Assembly (NCBI GenBank): GCA_965198025.1
Contig: OZ240237.1
Coordinates: 2,108,001-2,172,000, forward strand
DNA from: CAYWWM01 sp965198025
GTDB lineage: Bacteria; Acidobacteriota; Terriglobia; 2-12-FULL-54-10
DNA length: 64,000 nucleotides
Direction of reading: 5' to 3'
Shown here: one piece after another, positions 46,144 to 55,802 of the stretch
How the letters are laid out: every line of letters starts with the position of its first letter
How positions within the stretch are numbered: the stretch's first letter is position 1
The notes under the pieces: model-generated
What the model saw: the letters and a program-made list of their open reading frames with translations, nothing else
Database searches by the model: none
Told to the model about the DNA's origin: nothing
Made by a program: the position numbers and the translations under genes

Positions 46144-47604
46144 TTAGATATCGTAGTAGAGATGGAACTCATACGGGTGCGGGCGCAACCGAATGGCATC
46201 CACCTCTTTCTCACGTTTGTAAGCGATCCAGGTCTCGATCAAGTCCTTGGTGAAGACGCTGCCTTCGAGCAGGAAAGCGTGGTCCGCCTCGAGGGCATTC
46301 AAAACTTCTTCGAGAGAGCCCGGGACCTGTTTCACCTTGGCGGCCGCCGCCGGATCAAGATCATAAATGTTGCGGTCGACGGGGTCGCCCGGCTTGATCT
46401 TCCGTTTGATACCGTCGAGTCCCGCCATGAGCATGGCCGCGAAGGCCAGGTAGGTGTTGGCGGAAGGATCTGGACAACGGAACTCCAATCTCTTGGATTT
46501 CTCGCTCTGGGAATAGACCGGGATGCGGACGCAGGCGCTGCGGTTCCGCTGCGAGTAGACAAGATTGATCGGAGCTTCGTAGCCGGGCACCAGGCGGCGG
46601 TAGGAGTTGGTGGTGGGCGCGCAAAACGCGAGCAACGCCGGAGCGTGCTCGAGCAAACCGCCGATGTAGTGGAGAGCGGTCTGGCTCAAGGAAGCGTACC
46701 CGCCACGGTCAAAAAACAGGTTGCTCTTTCTCTTCCAGATGCTCTGGTGGACGTGCATCCCCGAGCCGTTGTCCTGGAAGATGGGCTTGGGCATGAACGT
46801 GATGGTCCTGCCGCAAGCGCGCGCATAATTCTTCAGGATGTACTTGTACAGCTGCGTCTGGTCGGCCATGCGGGTCAATGTTTGGAAGCGCATGTCGATC
46901 TCCGCCTGGCCCGCAGTGCCGACCTCATGGTGATGGACTTCGACGTCAATCCCGCACTCTTTCATCTTCATGACCGCTCGTGACCGGAAATCCTGATAGC
47001 TGTCGCTCGGAGGTACGGGGAAATAGCCTTCCTTGTAGCGCGGCTTGAATCCGAGGTTGGGACCTTCATCCGCACCCGTATTCCAGCTTCCCTCCACGGA
47101 ATCAACCTGGTGGAACGAGCCATTCTGCGTTTGTTCGTACCGAATGTCGTCAAAGATATAGAATTCCAGTTCCGGGCCCCAATAACTCACCGTCCCGATC
47201 CCGGACTTGACCAGATATGTCTCCGCCTTCTGCGCCACGTTACGGGGGTCCCGCGTGAAACTGGATCCCAGAACCGGGTCCTTCACATTGCAAATCAGAC
47301 TGAGGGTAGGAACTTCCAGGGCGGGGTCGACGATCGCAGTCGACGGATCGGGCATCAGGAGCATGTCGCTCTCATGAATTTCCATGAACCCTCGTATGCT
47401 GGATCCATCAAAGCCTGCGCCTTCCTTGAAAAGCTCTTCGTTCAGCTCCTCTACCGGAATGGAAAAGTGCTGCCACATGCCGGGCAGATCGGTAAACTTC
47501 AGGTCCACCATCTGGATCCCGCGAGTGCGTGCAAATGCCACCACCTCCCTCGGTGATGCGTCTCCTAAACAAGTTGTGTTCTGCGTCGACTTTGCCTTTG
47601 CCAT
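46144..47604 (-). CDS. glnA: Glutamine synthetase type I (beta subtype)
   Basis: Makes glutamine from glutamate, ammonia and ATP. 486 residues. The active-site blocks are GAGFDGSSIRGF, WGPELEFYIFDD, HHHEVGTAGQAEIDMRF, FMPKPIFQDNGSGMHVHQS, then NRSACVRIP and RLEFRCPDPSANTYLAFAAM. An adenylylation site is present at about Tyr414 (RNIYDLDP), so activity is probably controlled by GlnE-type modification as in the GSI-beta subtype. An AGGAAG site precedes the ATG. Confidence 0.95.
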   Translation of the reverse strand: MAKAKSTQNTTCLGDASPREVVAFARTRGIQMVDLKFTDLPGMWQHFSIPVEELNEELFKEGAGFDGSSIRGFMEIHESDMLLMPDPSTAIVDPALEVPTLSLICNVKDPVLGSSFTRDPRNVAQKAETYLVKSGIGTVSYWGPELEFYIFDDIRYEQTQNGSFHQVDSVEGSWNTGADEGPNLGFKPRYKEGYFPVPPSDSYQDFRSRAVMKMKECGIDVEVHHHEVGTAGQAEIDMRFQTLTRMADQTQLYKYILKNYARACGRTITFMPKPIFQDNGSGMHVHQSIWKRKSNLFFDRGGYASLSQTALHYIGGLLEHAPALLAFCAPTTNSYRRLVPGYEAPINLVYSQRNRSACVRIPVYSQSEKSKRLEFRCPDPSANTYLAFAAMLMAGLDGIKRKIKPGDPVDRNIYDLDPAAAAKVKQVPGSLEEVLNALEADHAFLLEGSVFTKDLIETWIAYKREKEVDAIRLRPHPYEFHLYYDI

Positions 47605-47975
47605 ACGACTTCCTTCGTCCTCCTGGGCGATACGTTATCAATCCAGTAGCATTCCCAGGAACGTCCGGCGGGCGCGCCAGCTAGGAGTCCAACCATCCTA
47701 CACTCTCCAAACCGCCTCGCCAATCGGATTCCCCTGGTCCATCTGAACGGTCTGTCAGAATCGCGATCCAACACGAGATACGTTAACGGGACTTGAAGCA
47801 GGTGTCAATCAATTTTTGCATAAATTGCAGAAAAAGTGCTTATATCTGGCATAATTTTATCTTATATCCCTCTTTACAGTGACAAATCGTGGCTTTTGCG
47901 CTTTACTTCTTGCAGATAGAATGCTAGTGTTTCAGTTGCAGTTTTGTCGCAAATTAGCACTCGCAAGGCAAAACA
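47605..47975. promoter_or_regulatory. Divergent promoter region between two glutamine synthetase genes
   Basis: The 47800-47975 part is distinctly AT-rich. For glnA (minus): TTGACA at 47808-47803 with TAACGT 17 bp on. For the second gene (plus): TTGCAT (47816-47821), 18 bp, TTATAT (47840-47845), or TTGCAG...CATAAT ending at 47855. The imperfect dyad TGCATAAATTGCA lies at 47818-47830. I looked for a sigma-54 GG-N10-GC site and saw none. Promoter choice is a guess from sequence. Confidence 0.35.
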
Positions 47976-49298
47976 ATGAACCAATCCGACACCCTGACCC
48001 AAATTCTGGATGAAAAGATCGAATTTCTGCTGCTGCAGTTCACCGACATCATGGGCTCGATCAAAACGGTGGAGATCCCGTCCAACAAGTTCGAGGGAGC
48101 TCTGACTGGTGACGTGGCCTTTGACGGCTCGGCCCTGGAAGGGTTCCACCGCACCATCGAATCCGAACTGTTGCTGAAGCCAGACCTGGAAACGCTTCGG
48201 ATCTCGCCGCCTGGAACCGGGGAGACTCGCACGGCGCGGCTCATCTGCGACATCGAAAATCTCGACCATAGCCCCTTCGAGGGGTGTCCGCGGACACGCC
48301 TGAAAAAAGTGCTGCAACTATTTGCCGAAAAAGGATACACCGTTTTGGTCGGCCCGGAAATCGAATTTTTCCTGTTCCAGAAGGATGCCAGCGCGCGTCC
48401 CACGACCCAGACCACCGACCCGGGCAGCTACTTTGATCTGGTGCCGATGGACAAAGGCGAAGAAACCCGCCGAAAGATCGTTTCGGAACTGCGTGCGACG
48501 GGATTCGGCATCGAGGCCGGGCATCACGAAATTGCTCCGGGGCAGCACGAGATTGACCTGAAGGAAGTGCCGGCACTGCAAACGGCGGACGTGATTGCAA
48601 CCTTGCGGATGACTGCGCGCGCGGTTGCCTCCACGCAGGGTTTGCACGCCACGTTCATGCCAAAGCCGATTTTCGGCCAGGATGGGTCCGGCATGCACCT
48701 GCACATCCAACTTCGCGAGGGAACGCAAAACGTTTTTGATGATCCGAAGGGAAAGTACGGGCTGACCGACGTGGGGGCACACTTCATCGCCGGTCTGTTG
48801 CGTCATGCGCGAGGGTTCTCCGCCGTCACCAATCCCCTGATCAACTCCTATAAGCGTCTGGTGCCGGGATTTGAATCTCCAACCCACTCGGTCTGGTCCG
48901 AGCGGAACGTCAACCCCCTGGTGCGCGTCCCGCCGAATCGGGGACTGCAAACCCGCTGTGAGTTGCGGAACCCTGACCCTTCTTGCAATCCCTACCTGGC
49001 GTTCGCCGTGGTGCTGCGGGCCGGCCTGGACGGCATGCAGCAAAAGCTCGAACCCAGCCCGCCGATCAGCAAGAACATCTATCGTATGAGCGCTCGGGAG
49101 CGCGCCCGCTTCAGCATTGACCCGCTTCCCGGCAATCTGAGCGAAGCCACTCAGACGCTGAAAAAAGACAAGCTGATTCAGGAAACTCTCGGTCCCGTGA
49201 TCTACAAGTACCTCCTCGAAGCTCAGCAGGCGCACTGGCGCGACTACTCCATGCACGTCCATCCCTGGGAAGTCGAACACTACCTGGCGTACTATTAG
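47976..49298 (+). CDS. Glutamine synthetase type I, second copy (alpha-like)
   Basis: 440 residues, with the usual GSI blocks: VAFDGSALEGF, VGPEIEFFLFQKD, HHEIAPGQHEIDL, FMPKPIFGQDGSGMHLHIQL, then RCELRNPDPSCNPYLAFAVV. At the place of the adenylylation tyrosine it reads KNIYRMS, without the NIYDL form, so it is unlikely to be modified the same way. It is shorter than the neighbouring GlnA and resembles the GSI-alpha group. The two genes diverge from one promoter region, suggesting different conditions of use. Confidence 0.9.
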   Translation: MNQSDTLTQILDEKIEFLLLQFTDIMGSIKTVEIPSNKFEGALTGDVAFDGSALEGFHRTIESELLLKPDLETLRISPPGTGETRTARLICDIENLDHSPFEGCPRTRLKKVLQLFAEKGYTVLVGPEIEFFLFQKDASARPTTQTTDPGSYFDLVPMDKGEETRRKIVSELRATGFGIEAGHHEIAPGQHEIDLKEVPALQTADVIATLRMTARAVASTQGLHATFMPKPIFGQDGSGMHLHIQLREGTQNVFDDPKGKYGLTDVGAHFIAGLLRHARGFSAVTNPLINSYKRLVPGFESPTHSVWSERNVNPLVRVPPNRGLQTRCELRNPDPSCNPYLAFAVVLRAGLDGMQQKLEPSPPISKNIYRMSARERARFSIDPLPGNLSEATQTLKKDKLIQETLGPVIYKYLLEAQQAHWRDYSMHVHPWEVEHYLAYY

Positions 49299-49660
49299 GC
49301 CACTCGCAGGCACCTCATCCGAATAGCGTATAATGAAGGAAGACATCAGAAACTCCGCCCTTTCTATATTGGCGTGATCGAGAGTGAGCAAGTACCGATT
49401 GCTGCAGAAAACCGCAACACGCACCTGGACAGAACTATCAACGTCGTCACTTGGAAGGAGTTTAGGGATGCGAACGTATTTGCGCGCGGCGATCCCAATG
49501 TAGACGTTCTTCGGAAATTTACATCCCGTCAACGGAGCGGCTGAAGTTCCTGAGATTCTTGAACGACGACTACAATACAAATGCGTTCTCTCTGTTTCAG
49601 TCTGAGGAAAGCCTTATGGAGACGATGGCTTTACGAGAACTAGATCTTCACCAGGGTTAG
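49299..49660 (+). pseudogene. Possible frameshifted gene remnant, family unknown
   Basis: Two frames join smoothly near 49515. The first gives LRPFYIGVIESEQVPIAAEN and VTWKEFRDANVFARGDPNVD, running to a TGA at 49542-49544. The second takes over one base off: YIPSTERLKFLRFLNDDYNT and LFQSEESLMETMALRELDL, ending TAG at 49658-49660, just before lnt. Together they look like the end of a real protein of about 120 residues, but I cannot name the family and no good start codon is visible. A TATAAT box lies at 49329-49334. It may be chance sequence. Confidence 0.3.
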
Positions 49661-49666
49661 GTTTCC

Positions 49667-51202
49667 GTGAAACCAACTCAGTTACAATCGAGAGCACTTC
49701 TGTCCGTTCTCTCCGGCTTGCTGCTGGTTTTCTCCTTCCCCAAGTTCGATCTCTATCCGCTGAGCGCAGTGGCGCTGGCACCGCTGATTCTTGTGGCCGC
49801 GCAAGAGACGAAGGCCGGGAAGCGCTTTCTGTGGGGCAGTCTGGCGGGGTTTGTTTTCTTTGCCGGAACGAGCACCTGGATCTACACCGTGATGCGCGAG
49901 TTCGGCGGGTTGGGAGTATTGGCAGCGGGGGGGGTTCTCAGCCTTCTGTGCTTCATCCTGTCGCTCTATTGGGGATGCTTTGCGTGGCTGTCTGGGTATT
50001 TCTGGCGGAATCGCTGGGGGCCGGTTGCGATACCGTTCCTTTGGGTAGCGCTTGAACTGGCCCGCGCGCATCTCTTCACAGGCTATCCCTGGCTCCTGCT
50101 GGGCTACGCTCTGACGGATTATCCGGGCATCGCACGCCTGGCGAGCTGGGCGGGCGTGTATGGGCTTTCGTTCCTGCTGATCTCATGCAACGTCGCGTTG
50201 GGATGGCTTTGGATCGAGCGATCCCGCGAGCACGTGTTTCCCCGGTACAGCGCTGCGCACTTGGGGGTGTTGCTGGCAGGTGCATTGTTGCTGCACTTTA
50301 CGGTGACCGAAGAAACCTACACCGAGGATCAAGAGGCCTTCCTGGTACAGACCAACATTCCGCAGGAGGTTGCATATACGCCGTGGAACCCCGAAGCGCA
50401 GCGGCCATTGTTCGACCGGCTGGAGATTCTCACGACCGACGCCGTCGGGCGCCGGGAGTCCCCGGCGCTGGTCATCTGGCCGGAGATGCCCGCCTCATTC
50501 TACTTCCACGACGACGGCTTCACGCGTCCGTTCATGGAGGGAATTGCACGGCAGACCAACAGTTACTTTCTGACAGGCATCGTAGCCTTCGTACCAGGGT
50601 CCGACCGCACCGAGCCGTTGAACAGCAATGTCCTGCTTGCTCCATCCGGCAAGCTCCTGGCTCAATATGATAAGATTCATTTGGTGCCGTTCGGGGAATA
50701 CATTCCCTGGGAGCGCTTTCTGGGTTTCGCCGCAAGCCTGACTGCGGAAGGCGGTGACTTCGTCGCCGGAAGCCGCTTTGTCGTGACGGAGTTGCCGGGC
50801 GGCCGCGTAAGCTCGATCATTTGCTATGAGGCAATTTTTTCCGAGCTGAGCCGCCGTTTCGTTCAGGATGGCGCCGAAGTTCTGGTCAACATCTCCAACG
50901 ACGGCTGGTTCGGAAACTCCGCAGCCCGCTACCAGCACCTGTTGATGGCCCGCATGCGAGCCATCGAGAACGGCCGCTACCTGCTGCGCACCACGAACAC
51001 CGGCATTACTGTTGTGATCCGGCCCGACGGGCAGATCGGATACGAACTGCCTCCCGACCGCCCCGGCGTGCTCGCAGCTCGCTGGGGATTCATCCAGCGC
51101 CAGACGTTTTACAACCGGTACGGCGACTGGTTGGCGTATTTGGCATGCTTGGTTTCGTTGGTTGCTTTGCTGGCGGCGCGAGGGCGCCCACGGAACGTTT
51201 AG
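49667..51202 (+). CDS. lnt: Apolipoprotein N-acyltransferase
   Basis: Inner-membrane enzyme that adds the third acyl chain to lipoproteins. 511 residues from a GTG. About six N-terminal membrane helices lead to a periplasmic nitrilase domain with its triad: Glu in WPEMPASF, Lys in YDKIHLVPFGEYIP and Cys in SIICYEAIFSEL. One more membrane helix closes the protein. Its presence implies a Gram-negative envelope with triacylated lipoproteins. Confidence 0.95.
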   Translation: MKPTQLQSRALLSVLSGLLLVFSFPKFDLYPLSAVALAPLILVAAQETKAGKRFLWGSLAGFVFFAGTSTWIYTVMREFGGLGVLAAGGVLSLLCFILSLYWGCFAWLSGYFWRNRWGPVAIPFLWVALELARAHLFTGYPWLLLGYALTDYPGIARLASWAGVYGLSFLLISCNVALGWLWIERSREHVFPRYSAAHLGVLLAGALLLHFTVTEETYTEDQEAFLVQTNIPQEVAYTPWNPEAQRPLFDRLEILTTDAVGRRESPALVIWPEMPASFYFHDDGFTRPFMEGIARQTNSYFLTGIVAFVPGSDRTEPLNSNVLLAPSGKLLAQYDKIHLVPFGEYIPWERFLGFAASLTAEGGDFVAGSRFVVTELPGGRVSSIICYEAIFSELSRRFVQDGAEVLVNISNDGWFGNSAARYQHLLMARMRAIENGRYLLRTTNTGITVVIRPDGQIGYELPPDRPGVLAARWGFIQRQTFYNRYGDWLAYLACLVSLVALLAARGRPRNV

Positions 51203-51216
51203 CTGGGAGGTGAAAG

Positions 51217-51909
51217 ATGCCTCGACGAAGGAACGCGACCGGAAGCATGATGGTGTCCGTGTGCGCTTGCGCGGCCGCCCTGGCTGTTTTGGCCGTTAGT
51301 CTCTGGGTAGCTCCGCGACTGGCCGCAGGCCAGGATACCGAGAGCGTAATCGCCGTAGTTTACGCGGACGGGACGAATCGGATGGTCAGTGATTGGCGTT
51401 TTGCATATGAGTTTCTGGAAAGTGACACACCGTTGGACCCGGCTTACATAGCCACCTGCACGAGGCCTTCTCATGATGAGAACTCGTGTTTTGCCCAGGT
51501 CAAGATCACAAGGGATTTGATCCTGATCGGAACGCTGCCGGGTCCCAGCGACGCCGCGCGTGCGCCTTTCCTTCTCCCGGAGGTCGCGCTGCGAGGCATC
51601 CGGATTCAATGGCGTGGCGGCCCGGGCCCTAACGATGGCGTGAGGCTGAATCCAGACCGCAACGACGGCCGCTACTTGAGCGATGCACTGACCGTAGTAA
51701 CCTCACAGGGTGCACAGATCCTTTTTGCAGGCCGCTTAGAAGTGCCAGAGTCGTTTCTGAGCGATAAGAGACACGTATATCTGATGAAGCTTTCCGTGGT
51801 CGGCAGCGTTCCCGCACAGGGCACGCCGGGACGCTTCGAGCTGCGACTGGATGAAAGACTTCCGCAGTCCTCTTTGAAGGAGCGGGTCGAAGAGATCCGG
51901 TTCCGGTAG
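51217..51909 (+). CDS. Secreted hypothetical protein
   Basis: 230 residues with a signal peptide (hydrophobic core about 12-32, cleavage near RLAAGQD). The mature part is beta-rich with two cysteines close together (ATCTRPSHDENSC), possibly a disulphide. I recognise no domain. It lies 14 bp after lnt, so it may be co-transcribed, and 52 bp before prfB. Confidence 0.55.
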   Translation: MPRRRNATGSMMVSVCACAAALAVLAVSLWVAPRLAAGQDTESVIAVVYADGTNRMVSDWRFAYEFLESDTPLDPAYIATCTRPSHDENSCFAQVKITRDLILIGTLPGPSDAARAPFLLPEVALRGIRIQWRGGPGPNDGVRLNPDRNDGRYLSDALTVVTSQGAQILFAGRLEVPESFLSDKRHVYLMKLSVVGSVPAQGTPGRFELRLDERLPQSSLKERVEEIRFR

Positions 51910-51961
51910 GAGCAGAACGTAATGGACCGAGACCGGTACTGACAATAGTAAGGAGAAATTC

Positions 51962-53075
51962 ATGTTGGAAGAAAGAGCACGAGAGTTTGAGCCATTGAAA
52001 GAGAAAATCCACGAATTGCGGAGTTTTCTTTGACGCCCCACGCAAGCGCCAGGAGCTCGATGGGCTTGAGAAGAAGATAGCTGATCCTGGCTTCTGGAAC
52101 GACCCTGCTTCCTCCCAGACAATTCTGCAAGCCTGCAAACGGTTGCAAGAGGTGATCGAAACCGACACGGCGCTTGCCCGTTGGCAATCCGACATTGAAG
52201 TCCTACTTGAATTGGGCAAAGAGGGTGAGGACGTCGGCGCGGACCTGACCAGCCACCTGGGGAAACTTCGGCAAGAGGTTGAGCGCCTTGAGACGCGCAC
52301 GTTGCTCGGAGGCGAAAACGACCGCTCGAACGCCATCCTCGCGATTCACGCTGGAGCCGGCGGCACCGAGGCCTGCGACTGGGCTGAGATGCTGCTTCGC
52401 ATGTACCTGCGATGGGCCGAGCGCCAGGGATTCAAGGCCGAAGTGGTGGACTTTACCGAGGGCGAGGAAACGGGTCTTAAGTCGGTCACCGCTACCATCA
52501 CCGGCGAGTACGCCTATGGCCTCCTCGTCTCCGAGATCGGCGTTCACCGCCTGGTGCGCCTCTCGCCGTTCGACGCCAACCACAAGCGCCATACGTCCTT
52601 CGCCAGCGTCTTCGTGCTGCCGGAAATCGACGAGAAGATCAATGTCCAGATTCGGGACGAGGACCTGCGCGTGGATACCTATCGTTCGACGGGGGCCGGT
52701 GGCCAGCACGTCAATACCACCGATTCAGCCGTGCGCATCACGCACATCCCGACCGGCATTGTCGTCTCCTGCCAGAACGAGCGCTCGCAGCACAAGAACC
52801 GCTCCGTGGCGATGAAAATTCTCCGCTCCAGGCTCTACGAGGCGGAGCTCGAAAAAAAACGCGCAGAGTCGCGGAAGATGGAAGACGCCAAAATGGACAT
52901 CGAGTTCGGCAGCCAGATCCGCTCCTACGTGCTGCATCCCTATCGACTGATCAAGGACGTGCGCACGCGCGTCGAGGTCGGCGACACCGACCGAGTCCTG
53001 GACGGCGACCTCGACCCGTTCATCCGAGGCTACTTGCTGAGCCGCCGGGCGAGCGCCGCCGCGGCGCAGAATTAG
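51962..53075 (+). CDS. prfB: Peptide chain release factor 2 with programmed +1 frameshift
   Basis: RF2 ends translation at UAA and UGA. The gene is split: an ATG with AAGGAG upstream opens 23 codons up to CTT followed by in-frame TGA at 52031-52033. Slipping one base (CTT TGA C to CTT GAC) joins the frame that runs to 53075, giving 370 residues, the normal RF2 length. A GGAG lies a few bases before CTT, as the stimulating Shine-Dalgarno-like element does in E. coli. RF2 hallmarks: the SPF motif RLSPFDANHKRHTSF and GAGGQHVNTTDSAVRITHIP. Low RF2 makes the ribosome pause on the UGA and shift, so synthesis is self-regulated. Confidence 0.93.
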
Positions 53076-53207
53076 CCCGAGTTGCGTGTCCTGAGAATCC
53101 AGGGTAGCCAACGGGGGAGCGCAGGATTTGGATGCCTCAACTTGTGTACTCAGGAAGGACGCTGTTGTGACGGCGGCCGCCGCATGGGAAAACGGCAACT
53201 GGGCAAG

Positions 53208-53235
53208 TTGAAAATTGGACGTTCGGGTGTATAAT
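53208..53235 (+). promoter_or_regulatory. Sigma-70-type promoter of the oxidoreductase operon
   Basis: TTGAAA (53208-53213), a 16-bp spacer and a consensus TATAAT (53230-53235), 60 bp before the first gene. The remaining 53076-53207 shows nothing else. Confidence 0.6.
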
Positions 53236-53294
53236 GGTTGGTTTCCGAGGCTCAAGGGCGGATTCAAGCCACAAACAAGAGGGGAGAGTACCCA

Positions 53295-54464
53295 ATGGGA
53301 CGGCTGTTTGCTGTCGAGATCGTATATCGCGGAATCTATCAAAAGACGCTGGCCAAGAACATTAGCCGCGCCATTGTGCTTGCGGCGCATGCAGAAGGCA
53401 AGCCGGGGATTTCTTTCGGGCGCTACGGCGACAGTCCGGAGCGCAATGGCATTCCGGCCAAGAGTTTTGCGATTGTCGCCACGGATGACGTGACACTCGA
53501 AGAGGGCATGGCGAAGTACGAGCCCAAGGAAGTGGACGTGACGATTTGTGTCGACGACACGCTGTGCAAGGGCGTCGAATCCTGGGCCTGGTACGGCCTG
53601 CAGCCCATCAACCGCCTGACCAAGCCGAACGGCACGCTGATCATCACCTCCCGCGAGGAGCCCGACGCGATCATCGCCATGTGCCACCGCAAGGAGACTC
53701 CATACCAGTTGGCTATTGTGAAAGGTATCGCGAGCTTCTCAGGTCTGTGGGTCTACAAAGACGACCACACGGATGTCCGCATCCTGGGTGCAATCGCCAA
53801 GGTACTCCCAGACCTCTTCAGCCTGGAGACGGTGCAGAAGTTGATCCTGGACGATACGAAGAACGAGCTCAAGGCCACCTCCGCCGCCCGCTCCCACGAA
53901 CGGCTGACGACGGTAACGGTCAAGCCAGACCAGGGCAACCCCGAAGAGCCGTATCAGTTCACATTGCCCAAGTGGCACGAAATGGGCGAGGGAATCGCGA
54001 TTCCCTGCATCGCTCCGGGACACGAGGTCCAGGACCCGCAGACCGCAGCGTCCGGCGGCTTCCAGCCGGCCCGCAATCCAACCTTCAAGAAGTTCGCGAC
54101 GCGCACCATGCGCCCCGTAGTGAACTTCGACACCTGCATCAAATGCACGCTATGCTGGCTGCAATGCCCGGACTCCTGCTTCGACGTAACGCCGGAAGGG
54201 CTCTACGACGCCAACATGGAGGCCTGCTGCGGATGCGGTGTGTGCGAGGCCGTATGTCCCGTGAACGAATGTGTGACGATGGTCAACGAAGTCGCCTTCG
54301 GGGACAACGACAGCCAGTGGGAGATGTGGCTCAAGGACAAGGATGGCTACCAAAGCTGGCTCAAGGAAAAGATTTCCAACCGGCCACAGCGGTCGCACGG
54401 ATTCCGCTACCGAGGCCAGTATCAGGAACAAGTCGCCGAAATGGCGGAGGCCGAGGGAAAATAG
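53295..54464 (+). CDS. 2-oxoacid:ferredoxin oxidoreductase, fused gamma-delta subunit (oxalate oxidoreductase-like)
   Basis: 389 residues from the ATG with GGGGAG upstream. The gamma domain (about 1-200) handles CoA or domain contacts in pyruvate enzymes. The delta part at the C-terminus has two 4Fe-4S motifs, CIKCTLCWLQCPDSC and CCGCGVCEAVCPVNEC, that pass electrons to ferredoxin. A gamma-delta fusion with separate alpha and beta genes in this order is the layout of Moorella oxalate oxidoreductase, as I recall it. Pyruvate or another 2-oxoacid remains possible. Confidence 0.8.
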   Translation: MGRLFAVEIVYRGIYQKTLAKNISRAIVLAAHAEGKPGISFGRYGDSPERNGIPAKSFAIVATDDVTLEEGMAKYEPKEVDVTICVDDTLCKGVESWAWYGLQPINRLTKPNGTLIITSREEPDAIIAMCHRKETPYQLAIVKGIASFSGLWVYKDDHTDVRILGAIAKVLPDLFSLETVQKLILDDTKNELKATSAARSHERLTTVTVKPDQGNPEEPYQFTLPKWHEMGEGIAIPCIAPGHEVQDPQTAASGGFQPARNPTFKKFATRTMRPVVNFDTCIKCTLCWLQCPDSCFDVTPEGLYDANMEACCGCGVCEAVCPVNECVTMVNEVAFGDNDSQWEMWLKDKDGYQSWLKEKISNRPQRSHGFRYRGQYQEQVAEMAEAEGK

Positions 54465-54513
54465 AACCAGAGAAGACCAACAGCAGAATCCGAAGTACGC
54501 AGGGAGAATCAGA

Positions 54514-55743
54514 ATGGCAACAACCGTAGCGGTCGAGAAGAAGGAGAGCACCGAGAAAACTGCTCTCATCACCGGGAGTGAGGCGATTGCAGTCGCCTGC
54601 CAGCTCGCCGACGTGGACGTAATCACGGCCTACCCGATCCGCCCCTATGACACCGTCATGCAGTACGTCTCGAAGCTCGTGGCGGACGGCGAGATGGATT
54701 GCGAATACATTGTGGCCGAGGGAGAACACTCCCAGTTCGAGATTGTGAAACACGCCTCGGCGGTCGGCGCACGGGTGTTTTCCGGATCGAGCGGGGTCGG
54801 ATGGATGTACGCCATGGAAGCTTTGACCGTCACCCCGGCGCTGCGCATTCCGATGGTGGTCATGGTGGGCAACCGCGCGCTCGATGACCCGGGCGCCTTC
54901 GGCGTCGAGCATAACGACGCACTCGCCGTGCGCGACCTCGGCTGGCAGCTCGTCTGGGTGGACACCGCGCAGGAAGCGCTCGACACGGCCCTGATCGCCT
55001 ACCGGGTCGCTGAGGACCGCCGCATCTTCCTCCCTTGCGCCATCAGCTGCGACGGCGCGTTCCTGACGCACTCTCAGGCTATGGTGAAGATTCCCACTCA
55101 GGAAAAGGTAAACTCCTTCCTGCCGCGATATGACCGGGCCGATCTGCTGCTGCATCCCGACAACCCGATCACTGTCGCCCCGCAGGGCAACGAGGACTGG
55201 GTGATGGAGATTCGCCGCCAGAACTACGCCGCCATGGAGCGTTCCTCGGACATCATCAAGGAAGCCTATGCCGAGTTCGAGCAGATCTTCGGCCGCTCTT
55301 ACGGCAACCCCTTCTTCGAGGAGTATATGACCGAAGACGCCGACGTGGTGCTGATGGGGATGGGCACGATTTCGGTTTCTGCGAAGGTCGCCATCCGCGA
55401 AATGCGCAAGGAAGGCAAGAAAGTGGGCTTTGTGCGGATGCGCTGGTTCCGTCCGTTCGCCGGAGAGGATCTGGCAAATTGCCTGAGCCGCTTCCGGGCA
55501 GTGGGCGTCATTGACCGCGATTACTCGTTCGGCTCCCCCTACATGAGTGGCGTCCTGACGAACGACGTGCGCAGCGCCCTTTACTCTTCCCCTGGCGAGA
55601 AACCGCCGGTGCTGGGCTTCATCGCCGGGCTCGGTGGGCGCGAAGTCACCGTCCCGGACGTGCGCCGGGCCACCGATTTGGTGTTCCAGGCTGCGGAAGG
55701 AAAATCACAGCCGCTGACCACTTGGCTGGGATTGCGAGAATAA
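54514..55743 (+). CDS. 2-oxoacid:ferredoxin oxidoreductase, alpha subunit (oxalate oxidoreductase-like)
   Basis: 409 residues from the ATG after AGGGAGAATCAGA. In pyruvate:ferredoxin oxidoreductases the N-terminus carries YPITPSS, whose threonine contacts substrate. Here it reads AYPIRPYDTVMQ with Arg at residue 43, the replacement described for oxalate oxidoreductase (Arg31 there). The rest has the expected order: EYIVAEGEHSQFEIVKHASA, SSGVGWMYAMEAL, and a C-terminal domain with GMGTISVSAKVAIREMRKEG. Oxalate as substrate is therefore inferred from one key residue plus operon layout. Confidence 0.8.
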   Translation: MATTVAVEKKESTEKTALITGSEAIAVACQLADVDVITAYPIRPYDTVMQYVSKLVADGEMDCEYIVAEGEHSQFEIVKHASAVGARVFSGSSGVGWMYAMEALTVTPALRIPMVVMVGNRALDDPGAFGVEHNDALAVRDLGWQLVWVDTAQEALDTALIAYRVAEDRRIFLPCAISCDGAFLTHSQAMVKIPTQEKVNSFLPRYDRADLLLHPDNPITVAPQGNEDWVMEIRRQNYAAMERSSDIIKEAYAEFEQIFGRSYGNPFFEEYMTEDADVVLMGMGTISVSAKVAIREMRKEGKKVGFVRMRWFRPFAGEDLANCLSRFRAVGVIDRDYSFGSPYMSGVLTNDVRSALYSSPGEKPPVLGFIAGLGGREVTVPDVRRATDLVFQAAEGKSQPLTTWLGLRE

Positions 55744-55802
55744 GCGGACTGCGGGAAATGGTTTTTGGGAGTGTGCAACACTCCACGAAAGGATGAGGAA
55801 TC

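Noticed and set aside
47605..47975. Sigma-54 promoter for the glutamine synthetase genes
   Set aside because: No GG and GC pair at the required 10-bp spacing was found in the region.
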